A stretch of DNA of 64,000 nucleotides from Ferruginibacter sp. GTDB taxonomy: Bacteria; Bacteroidota; Bacteroidia; Chitinophagales; Chitinophagaceae. Made by a program: the position numbers and the translations under genes. The notes under the pieces were generated by a model that made no database searches, was not told the DNA's origin, and saw nothing but the letters and a program-made list of their open reading frames with translations. The stretch covers positions 1 to 64,000 of the forward strand of contig JABFQZ010000015.1 of NCBI GenBank assembly GCA_013141435.1, given 5' to 3'. Positions within the stretch are counted from its first letter, which is position 1. Each line of letters starts with the position of its first letter. Shown in pieces: positions 34,893 to 43,465 of this stretch.

Positions 34893-36152
34893 ATGGATAT
34901 AAATAAAGATAGTTTTATAGAAATAAAAACAAAAATGTTGAATTGGGCAAACCAGTTCAACATTTTTTGTTTTTTAGATAATAACGAATATGATTTTGAA
35001 ACACCAACTTTTGAATGCTTGCTGGCTGTAGGTTGCAAGCAAACTATATGCTTTTCGGAAACCAGTGATGTAGAAAAATTACAAGCATTTTACGCCAAAA
35101 AACCAACATGGTTTTTTGGGCATTTGGGTTATAATGCATTTGAAAATGCTTATACAAAAAATGAAGAAACAGATTTTGGTAATGGCTTTTTTTTTGAGCC
35201 AGAAATTGTTTTAAAACTTACTAATGGCAAAATAGAAATTTTACAAACATCGATTGATGAAAATATTATAAAATATGAAATAGAAAATACTATTGTAAAT
35301 ATAAAGATTGAAAAAAATGAAGAATTAAAAATATTGCCACACATAACCAAAGAAGAATATATACACAAAATAAAACAATTGCAACAGCATATATTAAGAG
35401 GCGATTGTTATGAAATAAATTTTTGCCAAAAATTTGAAGCAAAAAATACAACTTTAAACCCTATACAAAAATACTTAGAACTAATAGCTTTATCCCCTGC
35501 ACCTTTTGGCTCATTGTATAAATTAAATAATGCATTTTGCCTTTGTGCAAGCCCCGAAAGATTTTTACAAAAAAAAGGTAATAAACTTATTTCGCAACCT
35601 ATAAAAGGCACTACAAGAAGAAACGCTAATGCAACAATAGATACAGAAAATAAAAATCACTTACTACAAAGCCAAAAAGAAAAAAGTGAAAACGTAATGG
35701 TAGTAGATATTGTACGTAATGATATGAGTATGGTTTGCGAAAAAGGTTCGGTAAAAGTAAAAGAGCTTTTTGGTATTTATAGTTTTCCGCAGGTACACCA
35801 AATGATAAGCACTATAGAAGGCACTGTAGCAGCCGATTTGCCATTTACTAAAATTATAGAATCCTGCTACCCTATGGGCTCCATGACTGGCGCACCAAAA
35901 AAAAGGGTGATGGAATTAATTGAGCAATACGAAGAAAATCAAAGAGGATTATTTTCGGGCTCTATTGGTTATATAACTCCTAATGCAGATTTTGATTTTA
36001 ATGTGGTAATACGATCTATTTTTTATAATGAAACTAAAAAGGAGGTTTCCTTTTTTGCTGGCAGCGGTATTACTTTTTACAGCAATGCTGAGGAGGAATA
36101 TGATGAATGTATAGCAAAGGCAGAGGCTTTAATGAAGGTGTTAATTTCGTAA
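34893..36152 (+). CDS. pabB: aminodeoxychorismate synthase component I-like (PabB)
   Basis: 419 residues. Chorismate-binding enzyme core: LRGDCYEINFCQKFEA, SPERFLQKKGNKLISQPIKGTTRR, NVMVVDIVRNDMS, VHQMISTIEGTV, CYPMGSMTGAPKKRVMELIEQYE, GLFSGSIGYI and FDFNVVIRSI. The PIKGTTRR segment with Lys is typical of PabB-type enzymes making 4-amino-4-deoxychorismate for folate. The short N terminus lacks the tryptophan-feedback motif of TrpE. The amidotransferase partner is not nearby. Confidence 0.87.
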   Translation: MDINKDSFIEIKTKMLNWANQFNIFCFLDNNEYDFETPTFECLLAVGCKQTICFSETSDVEKLQAFYAKKPTWFFGHLGYNAFENAYTKNEETDFGNGFFFEPEIVLKLTNGKIEILQTSIDENIIKYEIENTIVNIKIEKNEELKILPHITKEEYIHKIKQLQQHILRGDCYEINFCQKFEAKNTTLNPIQKYLELIALSPAPFGSLYKLNNAFCLCASPERFLQKKGNKLISQPIKGTTRRNANATIDTENKNHLLQSQKEKSENVMVVDIVRNDMSMVCEKGSVKVKELFGIYSFPQVHQMISTIEGTVAADLPFTKIIESCYPMGSMTGAPKKRVMELIEQYEENQRGLFSGSIGYITPNADFDFNVVIRSIFYNETKKEVSFFAGSGITFYSNAEEEYDECIAKAEALMKVLIS

Positions 36153-36176
36153 ATAATTTATTAATACGAAAATAAA

Positions 36177-36208
36177 CAAAGAGGTTTTTAATACTCTTTG
36201 CTTTTTTT
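36177..36208 (+). terminator. hairpin terminator after pabB
   Basis: 7-bp stem CAAAGAG/CTCTTTG with a 10-nt loop, followed by C and seven T. Lies 25 bases after the stop. Confidence 0.65.
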
Positions 36209-36361
36209 ATTTCTCTCAAAAAGTAAACTCTTATTTTATTCTCAAATGTTTTTCCAGTTTTGTTCCCTAAAAAGTATAAAGACAAGCTTTGAAACAAAAG
36301 TGTACCAAAAATTAAACACTTTATAAAAAATATATTTTATAAAATTACAGGTTTTGAAAAG

Positions 36362-37102
36362 TTAATTTTCTATAATTAAAGATGTAGATGTTAATATTGT
36401 GATACCACCTGAGCCTGAAAAAGCTTTTGCGATAGCACCCTCGTAATTGTGTTTTAAAATAATATTTTTAACGTAAAGGTAGCCTTGGTTATAAAAAGCC
36501 CCACCATTATTTGCACTATATCCATTAATAAAAGAAAGATTACTAAAACTTGCTGTAATACTTGCTGGAATTGTAATCATTGATGTACTATTTTCTCCAT
36601 TTATTACTGTATTTGAAGTGTCACTACCTAATAAATTAATATTATGTGGCAATACAATGGGGCTTGTAATAAAAGAAGTGTCCACAGCAAAAACAATAAT
36701 ATCGTTTTGGCAAGATTGGTTAATAATATCTCTTAAGCAATTGGGTGTAAAATCTATTGTAGAAGTTACAGTACGGGTAACGCCACTTACAGGTGTACCC
36801 ACACAACCACCATTTACACAATGATCGTTAATAGTGCAAGGATTATTGTCATTACAAGAATGTGTGTTGTTGTACACAAAAAAACAGCTGCCTGTATTGC
36901 TATCACAAAAATCATCTGTACAAATATTGCCATCATTGCAATTTCGAGGCATACCAACACATACACCATTTACACAATAATCGTTAATGGTGCAAAGATT
37001 GCCATCATCGCAGGCTGTACCGTTTGGACATTGAGTATAAGCTGTATTAAGACATATTGTTGCAAAAAAAGAAAGCACAATTTTTTTTATTTTTAATTTC
37101 AT
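36362..37102 (-). CDS. secreted Cys-rich protein with CTxND-type repeats
   Basis: 246 residues. Signal peptide MKLKIKKIVLSFFATICLNTAYTQ. Residues ~25-105 hold repeated Cys units (CDDGNLCTINDYCVNGVCVG, CNDGNICTDDFC, CNDNNPCTINDHCVNGGCVG), likely disulfide-bonded and calcium-binding like. The rest (CLRDIINQSC, NTVINGENS, FSNLSFINGYSANNGGAFYNQGYL) matches the start of a parallel beta-helix/CSLREA-like domain, but the protein stops after only a few coils and has no sorting domain. It may therefore be truncated relative to larger relatives. Last gene of the secretome run. Confidence 0.75.
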   Translation of the reverse strand: MKLKIKKIVLSFFATICLNTAYTQCPNGTACDDGNLCTINDYCVNGVCVGMPRNCNDGNICTDDFCDSNTGSCFFVYNNTHSCNDNNPCTINDHCVNGGCVGTPVSGVTRTVTSTIDFTPNCLRDIINQSCQNDIIVFAVDTSFITSPIVLPHNINLLGSDTSNTVINGENSTSMITIPASITASFSNLSFINGYSANNGGAFYNQGYLYVKNIILKHNYEGAIAKAFSGSGGITILTSTSLIIEN

Positions 37103-37180
37103 AGCTAATATAAAACTACAGGATATATTACAACGTATTTTTGTTCTATAAGTTGTAATAAAAAAATTTTAATTTTTTTA

Positions 37181-38473
37181 TTATTTCATGGTTTCACAAT
37201 CTGCCATGTGGTAATCATTTTTATCTAAAAATGCTTTACCATAAGTACCTCCACCCATATATTGCTGGCGTAAGCCAAAACCCTGAAAAAAGCAAGCTTT
37301 ACCATTATTAAATTTTACAAATATGGTGTACCATTGATTGCTGTATCTGTAAATAGGAATACCGTAGTCGTTGTTTACGGTTGTCCACCCACCGTTAGAT
37401 GGCGATGCATGAAATTTTACAACAGTGTGAGGATCTAACTTGGGGCTAAAACTATTTTGGTACATGGCTATTAATTGGGCTTGTGTTAACCCCATTGCTA
37501 AGGCAGATGTTTTTTCTGCCCATTGTTTTGGTAATGCAGTAATGGCATTTTTTTTGGCAGCATTTTTTAAATCATTTACTTTATCTGCTTCATCAAAAAC
37601 TGCTGCTGCATCTTTTGCCGAAAAATTATAATCAAAAAAACTATGGTATTCAATATCCTTTCCATACACAAGTTTGCCCCAATCATCTACCATTTCGTTA
37701 GATACAACTACAGCAACTTTGTAACTTCCATTTTTTTTAAAAGTATATTGATCATGTTTTCGGGCAAATGTGCCCACCCAAAAATCACTTTGCTTACCAT
37801 TTGAAAAATTTGCAAGATTTGGTATAATATCAAAGGTTATTGTTTTTCCTTTTGCTTGTGCATCTGTTAATTGAAATTTTTCTATGGTTGCAAATTTATT
37901 AATGGTTTCGTCATTATCATCATACAATACAAATTGAAATTTTATTCCATCATCGTTGTCTGCAAGTTTTAGTGCATCTTTCAAAGTGCCTTTTGTAGCA
38001 GTAATTTTTGCATAAATACCATTGGCGGATGTAAAACTATTTGTTATTACTTCGCCTCCGCCGGTAAAAGTTTTATTTGAAAAAGTGATGGTTAAATCGT
38101 TGTTTACTGGCTCGGTAATGTTTGCTAATTCTGGATAATCTTTGGCAAAATGGAAAGTGCCTTTTTCGTCGGATTGACGCACATGCGAATAAGGAGTAAA
38201 TTTAATATCCTGTTGTTTTAACGCTGCAAGTGTATAGTTGGAGCCACCGCTACGATAGCCGTATTGTTGGTCGTACAAATAATATGTATTAGCACTACCA
38301 TGTACTTTTGCAGCTACTTCATCATTAGATGAGCTTTGCTGGGTTGCAATATTTTCTGTAGATTTTTTTTCGATTACTTTGTCTTTTGCTTTTTTTAAAA
38401 GACCGCCAAGTTGGGCTTGGATAGTTAATGTTCCAATAAAAAATATTACAATGGATAATGTTATTTTTTTCAT
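37181..38473 (-). CDS. secreted protein of unknown function
   Basis: 430 residues with signal peptide MKKITLSIVIFFIGTLTIQAQ, then LGGLLKKAKDKVIEKKS, a lysine-rich helix. Later parts have NYTLAALKQQDIKFTPYSHV, GTFHFAKDYPELANI, FWVGTFARKHDQYTFKKNGSY and an aromatic ending (WYTIFVKFNNGKACFFQGFGLRQQYMGGG). No family recognised. Expected in the periplasm or outside the cell. 21 bp from the S74 gene, same strand. Confidence 0.78.
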   Translation of the reverse strand: MKKITLSIVIFFIGTLTIQAQLGGLLKKAKDKVIEKKSTENIATQQSSSNDEVAAKVHGSANTYYLYDQQYGYRSGGSNYTLAALKQQDIKFTPYSHVRQSDEKGTFHFAKDYPELANITEPVNNDLTITFSNKTFTGGGEVITNSFTSANGIYAKITATKGTLKDALKLADNDDGIKFQFVLYDDNDETINKFATIEKFQLTDAQAKGKTITFDIIPNLANFSNGKQSDFWVGTFARKHDQYTFKKNGSYKVAVVVSNEMVDDWGKLVYGKDIEYHSFFDYNFSAKDAAAVFDEADKVNDLKNAAKKNAITALPKQWAEKTSALAMGLTQAQLIAMYQNSFSPKLDPHTVVKFHASPSNGGWTTVNNDYGIPIYRYSNQWYTIFVKFNNGKACFFQGFGLRQQYMGGGTYGKAFLDKNDYHMADCETMK

Positions 38474-38494
38474 GATATACTATTTTATCTTTGA

Positions 38495-41107
38495 TTATTT
38501 TTTTTGATTACTAAATTTATTTTCTAAAACTTCTAATCTTTTTATTAAAGCTTCAATTGTGCTATTTTGTTTTTCAATTATAATTTGCTGTTCTTGTATT
38601 GCTTTTACCATGGGTGCCATTAGGTCATTGTATCTTACTCCATACATTCCTGCATTATCTTTACTTATTATCCCATTATTTACGGCGCCAAATTTATTGA
38701 GTGTAGTTTCTAATTCCTGGGCAATAAAACCGTATTCAGTTTTTGCATTGCTTGTTTCTAAAATTTCATTTTTCTCATTTCTAATTTCTACATCTTTTCT
38801 GTAATATGAAACAGGGTTTAGTGCTTTAATAAATTCTAAGCCAAGGTTGCTTTTTTGGACATTTGTTTTCCAACGACTATCCGATGTAATGCTCCAGCCT
38901 ACTTGCACACCAGCATAAGTAATAGAAGCGTTGCCAATGCGTACTTGATTGTTGCCTAAATCATTGGGTACATTTGCACTATAACCAATTGCGATATTAT
39001 TAACTCCATGAGAATTGAAAAGAGATAAGCCTCCAATAGCTATATTTTGATCCCCAACGCTGTTATTATTTAAGGCCTGGCTTCCTATAGCTATATTTGA
39101 AGAACCTGTTGTATTGTAATACAGTGCATTAATGCCAAGGGCAGTATTATGATTACTTGTAGTATTACTATATAAAGCATTGCTACCTACAGCTATATTT
39201 GAAAAACCATTTGTATTTAAAAAAAGAGCCTTAGTTCCAAGAGCTGTATTATTATAACCTGCTACATTACTATAAAGTGTTTGATTGCCCAATGCGGTAT
39301 TATCGTTCCCTGTTGAATTTGAAGCAAGTGAATATGTTCCTGTTGCTGTGTTATTATATCCTGTGGTATTTTGCAGTAATGATAAACCTCCTATTGCAAC
39401 ATTTTCATACCCAGTTGTGTTGGCATAAAGTGCTCTTGTTCCATTAGCCGTATTATAACCCCCAGTAGTATTGTAATGTAATGAAGCCTCCCCAACAGCT
39501 GTATTACTACCTCCAGTATTATTATATTTAAGTGCATTTGCACCTATGGCAGTATTATCATTGCCTGTAGTATTTGTAGATAGTGCATCGATGCCATTTG
39601 CTGTATTGTAGCTTCCTGTATTATTAGATGCTAATGCATAATATCCAGTAGCAGTATTATTGCTCCCTGTTGTGTTTGATTGTAATGCTAAGTGCCCAAC
39701 GGCAGTATTCCAATTGCCATTAGAATTAGAGAATAAGGCGTTATTGCCAACCGCCACATTAGCACTTCCAGCCGTATTTTTATACAGAGCATATTTACCT
39801 ATAGCCACATTATCGTTGCTATGTATATTTTTGGCCAATGCAAAAGCACCTACAGCGGTATTGTCTATGCCATCATAATTTAATTGTAAAGCACTATCAC
39901 CAATGGCGGTATTATAATTACCAGTTGCATTGTTTTCTAATGCAGATTTTCCTACTGCGGTGTTTTCTTTGCCTGTTGTGTTTTGTATAAGTGCAATTGA
40001 ACCAAAAGCCGTATTTGAATTGCCTGTTGAATTTTGCCAAAGGGCATACCAGCCAGCGGCGGTATTGTGATTGCCAATGGTATTAAAATGCAAAGTGCTT
40101 GGGCCTATTGCTGTATTGAGGTTACCTGTAGTATTAGAAAAAAGCGATTCGTAACCTATGGCGGTGTTTAAATACCCAGTAGTGTTGGCATACAAAGCTT
40201 TGCTACCTATAGCAATATTAGTGTAGCCATCTGTAGTATTATAAAGTACAGAGTCGCCAATAGCTATTTCTCCACCAACAATATTTCCTCCGTTATACAA
40301 TGCTGCTGTACCAATGGCTATATTACCATTGGTATTATTTTTTCTTAAGGCACTAGTGCCTATAGCTATATTTCTATCCGACAAAGAGTCTAAATAACCA
40401 CTTTCAAAACCTAAGTGTATGGAGTTAGTTGATTGTTTGCTACCCCAACCTGCATTCATACCAATATTTACATTTGCGCTTCCATTAGCCATGTTATAAC
40501 CAGCATTTGCACCAATAGCTATATTTTTACTTCCTGTAAATACATTGAACCCACTATTATTGCCCACAAAAGTATTATTAGTGCCAGTGCTATCTCTATA
40601 GCCACTTAGTATGCCCACAAATGTATTGCCACTATAGCCAGTCTTTAAATTCCAACCACTGTTTGTACCTATTAAAAAATTATTACTTGCACCTAATGGA
40701 TAATTAATAACCTGATTTGCACCTGTTGCATTTTTTAAAAAAGAAGTATGGTCTGTTCCAGCAGTAGCAATTCTTACTACATCATCGTTTGTAGTTCTTT
40801 CTACTTCTACTGTAGTGTTGCCGTCTTCATCACTTAATAATTTACTGTTTGCAAATGATTTCCAAACAGTGCCAGTATAATAGTAAAATACTTTTACAGT
40901 ACTATCGTAAACCAATAGCCCTTTTGCTGGAGTTAATATGGCTATTCTATTTGTAGTTGTCATTACAGGTATTAGTAATCCTTTGGTACTCGACTTTATT
41001 TCGAGTGCAGCACTAGCATTTGGTGTATTTGTACCTATGCCTACATTTTGAGCATAAATATTTATTAGTAAAAATGTGAAAACAATTATTAATTTTATTT
41101 TTTTCAT
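38495..41107 (-). CDS. S74-domain surface protein with 33 YadA-head-like repeats
   Basis: 870 residues. Signal peptide ends INIYAQ; then the NVGIGTNTPNASAALEIKSS motif common in Bacteroidota tail-fibre-like proteins. Residues 161-720 consist of about 33 repeats of 17 residues of the form NTAIGxxALxxNTTGxx, a left-handed beta-roll as in trimeric-adhesin heads. The C-terminal 129 residues are a Peptidase_S74 intramolecular chaperone (SDSRWKTNVQ, YGFIAQELE, VRYNDLMAPMVKAIQEQ, coiled coil). The domain helps trimer folding and then cleaves itself off. Predicted trimeric, export route unknown. Confidence 0.88.
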   Translation of the reverse strand: MKKIKLIIVFTFLLINIYAQNVGIGTNTPNASAALEIKSSTKGLLIPVMTTTNRIAILTPAKGLLVYDSTVKVFYYYTGTVWKSFANSKLLSDEDGNTTVEVERTTNDDVVRIATAGTDHTSFLKNATGANQVINYPLGASNNFLIGTNSGWNLKTGYSGNTFVGILSGYRDSTGTNNTFVGNNSGFNVFTGSKNIAIGANAGYNMANGSANVNIGMNAGWGSKQSTNSIHLGFESGYLDSLSDRNIAIGTSALRKNNTNGNIAIGTAALYNGGNIVGGEIAIGDSVLYNTTDGYTNIAIGSKALYANTTGYLNTAIGYESLFSNTTGNLNTAIGPSTLHFNTIGNHNTAAGWYALWQNSTGNSNTAFGSIALIQNTTGKENTAVGKSALENNATGNYNTAIGDSALQLNYDGIDNTAVGAFALAKNIHSNDNVAIGKYALYKNTAGSANVAVGNNALFSNSNGNWNTAVGHLALQSNTTGSNNTATGYYALASNNTGSYNTANGIDALSTNTTGNDNTAIGANALKYNNTGGSNTAVGEASLHYNTTGGYNTANGTRALYANTTGYENVAIGGLSLLQNTTGYNNTATGTYSLASNSTGNDNTALGNQTLYSNVAGYNNTALGTKALFLNTNGFSNIAVGSNALYSNTTSNHNTALGINALYYNTTGSSNIAIGSQALNNNSVGDQNIAIGGLSLFNSHGVNNIAIGYSANVPNDLGNNQVRIGNASITYAGVQVGWSITSDSRWKTNVQKSNLGLEFIKALNPVSYYRKDVEIRNEKNEILETSNAKTEYGFIAQELETTLNKFGAVNNGIISKDNAGMYGVRYNDLMAPMVKAIQEQQIIIEKQNSTIEALIKRLEVLENKFSNQKK
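38948..40627 (-). repeat. ~33 tandem 51-bp coding repeats
   Basis: Each unit encodes 17 residues starting N-T/I-A-x-G. Units are diverged in sequence, so this is an old expansion. Lies inside the S74-domain gene; not a CRISPR array, as there are no spacers. Confidence 0.85.
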
Positions 41108-41108
41108 A

Positions 41109-41897
41109 TTAATCTTTTATACATCTTATTGAAAGTCCACATTTTTTTGCATTATTATTTTCTGCAAAATCTGCATTGGCATAATAAAGGGTTCTAGTTA
41201 ATGCAAAAGTGTTGTTTGCCATGCTTTCAGTAGCAGACCAAAAGGCAGCATCAAAGCCTAACAAAAATTGTCCTGTGGAATATCTAAGTCCGGCTCCAAA
41301 ACCATTAAATCCGCTAAAGTTTGTGGCGTTTGTATTTGGGCTTGCCCAATGGGTAATACCTTTTTCTTTTAAAGCACCACCAGCAAGTGCTACATTGCCT
41401 CCTAAGCAATTGTATAATGTTGTAAATTCGAAAGTTGATGGTATATGCCATCCATAAGGAGCCAACCCACGGGTATCGTTTATTGCATACCAATTATATA
41501 ATTTACCATATACAGCACCAGCCACAGGATCGTTATTTATGTAGCACCAAGCACCTGTAGTTAATAATGACCATGCCGTGGCATCTGTAACTTGCGGTAT
41601 AGTATCGCCATTTCTGTATGTAACTACATCAAGGTTTTTGGTCATCCAAGTGGCGCAACATATACCCACAGCAGGGTAGTAAGCACCTGTATCTAAAGCC
41701 TGTTTCCAAGTGGCTAAACCAGCTGCATTGCTAGTAAGTATTTTGCCATTACCTTGGCTCCCATTAGTTATTTTAAAACTGCCATTTATATGCAAATTTG
41801 CACTTGGAGAAGTTGTGCCAATGCCTACATTTTGTGCATTTGCTTTACCAAAAAATAATAGCATTAAAAATATGTAAATCATTAATTTCATTTCCAT
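41109..41897 (-). CDS. FISUMP-domain secreted protein
   Basis: 262 residues. Signal peptide MIYIFLMLLFFGKANAQ, then NVGIGTTSPSANLHI. From residue ~85 the Fibrobacter succinogenes major paralogous domain is present: WMTKNLDVVTYRNGDTIPQV, WCYINNDPVAGAVYGKLYNWYAI, GWHIPSTFEFTTLYNCLGG, FWSATES, LSIRCIKD. Role of the domain is unknown. It stops 2 bp before the S74 gene, so co-expression is likely. Same N-terminal motif as the S74 protein. Confidence 0.88.
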   Translation of the reverse strand: MEMKLMIYIFLMLLFFGKANAQNVGIGTTSPSANLHINGSFKITNGSQGNGKILTSNAAGLATWKQALDTGAYYPAVGICCATWMTKNLDVVTYRNGDTIPQVTDATAWSLLTTGAWCYINNDPVAGAVYGKLYNWYAINDTRGLAPYGWHIPSTFEFTTLYNCLGGNVALAGGALKEKGITHWASPNTNATNFSGFNGFGAGLRYSTGQFLLGFDAAFWSATESMANNTFALTRTLYYANADFAENNNAKKCGLSIRCIKD

Positions 41898-41905
41898 TTT
41901 TTTTA

Positions 41906-42316
41906 TTATTTTCCTCCACTAACAAAATAGCATAAAAACCCTCCATCTTTATCCTTATAATCGTAAGCTATTGCTATATTATTATCTCTGTAAATAGCCA
42001 ATTGAGGGTCGGTTTTATATTTTTCATTCATTGCAGTTTCCATAGTTGTTTTAAACTTTTTTAAATCCACATTTTTATTGCTTGTAGTGTGTACCGTGTA
42101 GTGGTACGTAATCATAAATTCGTTAAAAACTGTTGCACTATCCATACGAGTATTTTCATCTGTAGGCATAGGGCAACGTTTGTTTATTTCTTTTGCTACT
42201 GCAAAAAGATTTTGGTTTACAGCACTGCTGGTAACCCCACTGGTTTTGTTTGATGGTGCATTGGAGCAGCTAAAAATTAATGCTAATACTGATAAAGATA
42301 AAATTGCTTTTTTCAT
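41906..42316 (-). CDS. small lipoprotein, unknown function
   Basis: 136 residues. Lipobox LIFSCSNAP (Cys17). Mature part charged with Tyr-rich strands (FMITYHYTVHTTSNK, IAIAYDYKDKDGGFLCYFV). No family recognised. Spaced 4 bp and 8 bp from its neighbours in the same direction. Confidence 0.72.
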   Translation of the reverse strand: MKKAILSLSVLALIFSCSNAPSNKTSGVTSSAVNQNLFAVAKEINKRCPMPTDENTRMDSATVFNEFMITYHYTVHTTSNKNVDLKKFKTTMETAMNEKYKTDPQLAIYRDNNIAIAYDYKDKDGGFLCYFVSGGK

Positions 42317-42320
42317 ATTT

Positions 42321-42599
42321 TTATTTTTTTGTTTTTAAAAACTCTTCGGCACAATCTTGCCCAATCTGCATCTGGTTGTATTTATCAGCATTGGCTTCGC
42401 TTTCGCTTTTATATTTTGCCGCCATTTTTTCGGCTGCACAATCACAAATTATTTCGGCAGTTTCTTTTGGTACTGCACCATCGTCTATTTGCTTTTGGCT
42501 ATCCTGCATGCACCATTTTTTTGCGGCTTCTTTGTTCCATGGTTTTGCGGTGCAGCTAAATAAGAAAATGGCAAGTGTTGGAAGGAATAATTTTTTCAT
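42321..42599 (-). CDS. very small Cys-containing lipoprotein
   Basis: 92 residues. Lipobox FLFSCTAKP (Cys16), then a helical segment with Cys in KWCMQD, IICDCAAEKM and GQDCAEEF, spaced as in small four-helix lipoproteins common in this phylum. Function unknown. Confidence 0.72.
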   Translation of the reverse strand: MKKLFLPTLAIFLFSCTAKPWNKEAAKKWCMQDSQKQIDDGAVPKETAEIICDCAAEKMAAKYKSESEANADKYNQMQIGQDCAEEFLKTKK

Positions 42600-42605
42600 T
42601 TTGTA

Positions 42606-43010
42606 TTAATTGGTTTTTTTAATGTTTGTTTTTATAATTGGAGGAGTAATCACAGTTATTGTTTTTACACAGGTACAACTGCCAGTGCATTCTAAAACAT
42701 CGGGGGCATCTACTACCTGCCAATCGCAAGTGCCGGTAGAGCCTTGTGCACATTCGCAGGTAAATTTATATGTGCCGTTATTGGGCCTGTATGTAATGCT
42801 TCTACCATCAGCCGATTTAATGTATTTTATACTTTTACTAATTATAAGTTTATTGTTTTTATAACTCACACCTTCGGGCAAATCTTTTGCTGTGGCATCA
42901 GTTATTAAAAATGTTTTAGTTTCGGTTTGTGCAGCAGCTACTTTATTTTTTTGTGCAATTACATTTGCAAAAAATAAAATTGTAAAGGTTAACAATAATA
43001 GTTTTTTCAT
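42606..43010 (-). CDS. secreted Cys-rich small protein
   Basis: 134 residues. Signal peptide ends NVIAQ. The C-terminal part carries six Cys in CECAQGSTGTCDW and CTGSCTC, probably disulfide-linked. No family recognised. Member of the tight minus-strand run. Confidence 0.7.
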   Translation of the reverse strand: MKKLLLLTFTILFFANVIAQKNKVAAAQTETKTFLITDATAKDLPEGVSYKNNKLIISKSIKYIKSADGRSITYRPNNGTYKFTCECAQGSTGTCDWQVVDAPDVLECTGSCTCVKTITVITPPIIKTNIKKTN

Positions 43011-43014
43011 GAGT

Positions 43015-43425
43015 TTAATTTTTCATTAATTGGGTTAAAAAATTTTTAAGCGAAATATTTATTGCTGCTGTCGACTTTAGTAAAAAATCAATTTGTTTAT
43101 TGCCATAATTAATTTCTACAGCGGCATTTGGTTTTATATTTTTATTGGTTTGTGCCTTTTTATTGGCTAAAGCGGTTTTAAAAAGCTGCTCTAATTCGTG
43201 GCTTTCTTTTTCTGTTATTGCTTTAGTGGTATAAGTGCCGCCAGTATATTTACCCGATGAGCTTTCACTAACTTTTACTGGTATGTACTCCAGTTCATTT
43301 TCGTTTAATACATATTTATTTCTTGCAGCATCGTAGTAGGTATAAACTGTATCGTTGTTGTTATTGGCTATTGCATTTGTAAAGGCCATTATTAAAAAGA
43401 GTAGTATTGAAATATTTTTTATCAA
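43015..43425 (-). CDS. secreted small protein, unknown function
   Basis: 136 residues. Signal peptide MIKNISILLFLIMAFTNAIA. Mature part polar, with KYVLNENELEYIPVKV and a C-terminal helix. No Cys and no recognised domain. 4 bp before the next gene. Confidence 0.68.
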   Translation of the reverse strand: MIKNISILLFLIMAFTNAIANNNNDTVYTYYDAARNKYVLNENELEYIPVKVSESSSGKYTGGTYTTKAITEKESHELEQLFKTALANKKAQTNKNIKPNAAVEINYGNKQIDFLLKSTAAINISLKNFLTQLMKN

Positions 43426-43465
43426 AGATTAAGTAATTTGCTGCAAGCATTAAATACATTCAGGC

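Noticed and set aside
36070-36297. 75-residue minus-strand ORF at the end of pabB
   Set aside because: Overlaps the pabB 3' end and its terminator; no domain.
38948-40627. Regular repeats suggesting a CRISPR array
   Set aside because: Units are contiguous, coding and 51 bp long with no spacers, and no cas gene is near.
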